From NCBI RefSeq assembly GCF_003626645.1, contig NZ_RBAM01000010.1, positions 218,987 to 282,986 on the forward strand: a stretch of 64,000 nucleotides of DNA, read 5' to 3'. The position numbers and the translations under genes are program-made. A model generated the notes under the pieces. The model ran no database searches, was not told the origin of the DNA, and saw only the letters and a list, made by a program, of their open reading frames with translations. Shown in pieces: positions 62,086 to 64,000 of the stretch (its first letter is position 1; the number at the start of each line of letters is the position of its first letter). The DNA is from Streptomyces klenkii (lineage in GTDB: Bacteria; Actinomycetota; Actinomycetes; Streptomycetales; Streptomycetaceae).

Positions 62086-62502
62086 TTGAGTACACGCCAA
62101 TGGACGCTCGGCATGGCACTCGTCCTGGCCGCCGGCGCACCCATACTGCTCGACGTGGGCACAGCTCAGGCCGCGACACCCACGTGCAACACCAGTGTCT
62201 CGTACACCACAGTCCACGGTTCCAGCACGACGATACCCGCCGCAAATCGCAACGTGAGCTGCCTGCTGGCGCGCGGCAACAGCGGTAATGGGGTGAAGGC
62301 ACTGCAGCTTTCCCTGAACGAATGCTACGGGGAGGATCTCGCCCGAGACGGGATCTTCGGGGCGGGCACCCAGGCGGCACTGCGGCGTGCACAGTCTCAG
62401 GAGGGACAGGCGGCCGACGGGGTCTACGGCCCGCGCACTCGGGACGCCCTTCACTGGCGAGTGGCCGGCTTCGCCTGCGACCGGGTCAACGGTCCCGGAT
62501 GA
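62086..62502 (+). CDS. Secreted peptidoglycan-binding protein
   Basis: A 138-residue protein from a TTG start preceded by GAGAAGGA. Signal peptide (LGMALVLAAGAPILLDVG then TAQAA), then a PG_binding_1-like domain (NSGNGVKALQLSLNECYGED, DGIFGAGTQAALRRAQSQEG and ADGVYGPRTRDAL). It probably binds cell-wall glycan outside the cell, and no catalytic domain is attached. Confidence 0.75.
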   Translation: MSTRQWTLGMALVLAAGAPILLDVGTAQAATPTCNTSVSYTTVHGSSTTIPAANRNVSCLLARGNSGNGVKALQLSLNECYGEDLARDGIFGAGTQAALRRAQSQEGQAADGVYGPRTRDALHWRVAGFACDRVNGPG

Positions 62503-62595
62503 TTACCGCGCATACAGCCCGGCCGGGCTGTACGTTCCGGTTCCGGAGCAACCGGTGGGGTTTCGCCGTCTCTCACACAGCCCCTATAGGCGGGG

Positions 62596-62800
62596 TCATG
62601 GCCGCAGGGGTTTGACCAGGCGAAAGACCACCCGGGCCGCGTAGCGCTTGAGGCGGCGGAAGATCGTGACCGCACAGCAGGCCTGTCCGGCCGTGGGGGC
62701 GACGCCCGGCACGCTCTTCCTGACGGTGTCGCCCGGGCTGGGCACGGGCAACTCGATGGTGCGCGGCCGCGAGCTGAGCGGGATCGGCCATGCCCGGCAC
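62596..62800 (-). CDS. Short hypothetical frame
   Basis: A minus-strand frame with protein-like composition (RTIELPVPSPGDTVRKS, IFRRLKRYAARVVFRLVK) ending in TGA. No clear start, ribosome site or family. It may be a remnant. Confidence 0.25.
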
Positions 62801-62804
62801 GGCA

Positions 62805-62841
62805 GCAGGGCCCGGACCGCGCGTCGCGGTCCGGGCCCTGC
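62805..62841 (-). terminator. Strong hairpin downstream of the DUF6243 gene
   Basis: A perfect 17-bp inverted repeat (GCAGGGCCCGGACCGCG, loop CGT) lies just past the DUF6243 stop. It is nearly pure GC and typical of Streptomyces intrinsic terminators lacking a U-run. Confidence 0.85.
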
Positions 62842-62873
62842 CCCGTGCGGTGCCGCCCTGCGGCGGCGGTGCG

Positions 62874-63083
62874 TCAGCTCTGTGCGGTGCCGTCGCCCGT
62901 CTGCCCGGCAGCCCCGGCTGCGCCTGCCTTCTCGCGCATCTTGCGCACCAGCTCCGCCTTCTGGTCGGCGGCACCCTGGCGGTCGAGGTTGCGGTGCGGA
63001 CCGTTGTTCTGCCGTTCGGCGCGGGACAGCTTCTTGCGCTGGCCGCCGCCCATGCCCACGGGGTTGTTGATGTTCTTGCTCAC
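62874..63083 (-). CDS. DUF6243-family small protein
   Basis: A 69-residue basic protein: SKNINNPVGMGGGQRKKLSR, QNNGPHRNLDRQGAADQKAE and LVRKMREKAG match the pattern I associate with DUF6243, a short conserved actinomycete protein of unknown function. ATG 63083 has an adequate ribosome site (GGGAGAACC). A strong hairpin ends the unit. Confidence 0.75.
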   Translation of the reverse strand: MSKNINNPVGMGGGQRKKLSRAERQNNGPHRNLDRQGAADQKAELVRKMREKAGAAGAAGQTGDGTAQS

Positions 63084-63614
63084 GGGTTCTCCCGGAATGA
63101 GGTGAAATGGTCTACGGATTCATCGGTGAGGGACGGGCGCGGCGACATCGAAGGACGTCAGCAGGGGCCCGTCACGCGCTCACTCGTAAATCGGTGTCTG
63201 GAAGAACATGACCAAGACGTTACCCGGTTCCGTCGACCCCGCACACCAAGTTTTCGCCGTCCCGGCGTCGGCCGGGCCTTCGGCGAGGGCCCGGAGCCAG
63301 TCGTTTCCTTCCAGTCAGCCGACGGACCGTGCCCCCTCACTCCGCTGAGCCCAGCCGGATGGAGGCGAGCCGGCGGGGGTTCTGCGCGCCATTCCTGCCA
63401 CACGCGCTGTTACACACGTATCACCAACAGCATCGGCACTCCCGAACCACAAGGCCCTGACCTGCACCTACGCCCCTGGCCCGGATCATCTGGACCGCAC
63501 GAGACGCTATCGACTACCTGTGCCATGTGGTACCCAGCGCAGGGCCCCTCGACTGGTGGAGCGCGTGGCTCACACCTGCCCCTCCACCGCAACCCCGTGC
63601 AGGCCATGCCCGGC
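63084..63614. other. Gap before the integrase remnant
   Basis: About 530 bp, with the DUF6243 upstream region at its left end. I searched by eye for a tRNA that could be an attachment site and saw none; no convincing gene. Confidence 0.35.
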
Positions 63615-63869
63615 TCATCGCGCGAGGATGCGGGCCGGCACGCCGTTGTTTGCCAGGAAGGTGAAGCATGACGGGCGTGCTTCGTACAGCCTGACGCGAC
63701 GGAGGCCGAGAAGCTCCCTAGGCCGGTACGCGCGCCGACGAAGTTGCTTGATCATGAAGGCTTCTCCCGACTCGTGCACCAGCACATAGCCGGACACCAC
63801 GTACGCCGCCCCCAGGACAAGCCTCTCCTCAGCCTGGAGAGCCCTGAGACCGCGTTTGAGATCTGACAT
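63615..63869 (-). pseudogene. Tyrosine recombinase fragment
   Basis: GLRALQAEERLVLGAAYVVS, GYVLVHESGEAFMIKQLRRR and VRLYEARPSCFTFLANNGVP match integrases of the pSAM2 type just before the box-II/III active-site region (usual YDARxxxxTFLANNGVPD). It ends before the WAGHTNVKTT segment and the nucleophile Tyr. ATG 63869 may be internal to the original gene. Confidence 0.65.
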
Positions 63870-63883
63870 GGTTAGATCGGCCG

Positions 63884-64000
63884 GTGACTCGACGCGTAAA
63901 TCGTGACCGCTCTCTTGAGGAGCTTGAGCGAGACCGCTGGCCGGCCCCGTCGGGCGGCGAAACCCGGCTGATGGCGACCGTGCGTGAGCTTCGGCGCAAG
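63884..64000 (+). CDS. CdiI-like immunity protein, 3' end outside window
   Basis: An open frame from GTG 63884 to the window end (39 codons): RSLEELERDRWPAPSGGETR then LMATVRELRRK. The SLEELERDxW...LxxTVxxLRxK opening matches proteins annotated as contact-dependent growth inhibition system immunity proteins in Streptomyces. No toxin gene is visible upstream. Confidence 0.55.
   Translation, partial: MTRRVNRDRSLEELERDRWPAPSGGETRLMATVRELRRK

Noticed and set aside
63084..63614. tRNA gene or attachment site next to the integrase remnant
   Set aside because: No cloverleaf-compatible sequence or TTCGA-type T-loop was seen.
1..64000. CRISPR arrays, rRNA, riboswitches or plasmid replication origin
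   Set aside because: No regularly spaced repeats, rRNA-like segments, conserved riboswitch cores or iteron clusters were seen by eye.

Overview
This 64 kb window looks like Streptomyces or a close relative. GC is very high with strong third-position GC bias, GTG starts and GTGA/ATGA stop-start overlaps are common, and actinomycete-typical families occur (DUF6243, DUF5946, HxlR, WYL, MMPL). I see no ribosomal or other core housekeeping operon, no tRNA and no CRISPR. Intact biosynthetic and enzyme genes are mixed with many truncated genes and transposase or integrase remnants. That is typical of a chromosome arm, genomic island or linear plasmid, although replicon type cannot be read from the sequence.

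Layout. 1-11,700: a partial EF-Tu-like protein, a ketosynthase scrap, a P-loop kinase-like protein, an FAD oxidoreductase, a methyltransferase, a 2OG oxygenase, a thioesterase/phosphatase chimera, a PKS-like remnant, a YiiX-type protein, integrase and GNAT remnants, a secreted GDPD, and a divergent HxlR/SDR pair with a clear operator-like palindrome. 11,900-14,507: a Tn3-family transposase with an internal deletion. 14,791-21,732: the most distinctive locus, four genes chained by 4-bp overlaps. They encode a polytopic membrane protein, one 1105-aa protein carrying FAD epoxidase-like, squalene/phytoene synthase-like and cis-prenyltransferase domains, an MMPL exporter and a secreted protein. I infer an isoprenoid synthesis and export pathway.

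22,100-36,800: aminotransferase class V, DUF5946, an NmrA/HxlR divergent pair, a four-gene oxidoreductase operon (dehydrogenase small subunit, GMC subunit, acetoacetate-decarboxylase-like, EthD), a truncated terpene synthase joined to DUF4334, an LLM oxidoreductase, a WYL regulator divergent from an NAD(P)-binding/VOC gene pair, then lectin, MarR and hydrolase pseudogenes. 37,079-41,963: a UbiA-type polyprenyl-phosphate phosphoribosyltransferase, a GT-C-like membrane protein and a membrane GT2 glycosyltransferase, suggesting polyprenyl-linked sugar or polysaccharide synthesis.

42,000-45,500: galU, hemC, IS5 and ATP-grasp remnants plus HIT and TauD-type genes. 45,600-55,000: an NIS-siderophore-like pair (ATP-grasp and IucA/IucC synthetase) with a probable leaderless promoter, a second copy of the secreted-protein family paired with a uricase-fold protein, an FAD hydroxylase/MFS pair and a glycine-amidinotransferase-like gene. 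55,451-61,212: a PUFA-synthase-like PfaD-KS-AT gene and a second KS gene, both cut short, ending in a TPR regulator tail. 61,288-64,000: small secreted and peptidoglycan-binding proteins, DUF6243, an integrase remnant and the start of a CdiI-like immunity gene. All assignments come from reading motifs by eye; no homology search was run.
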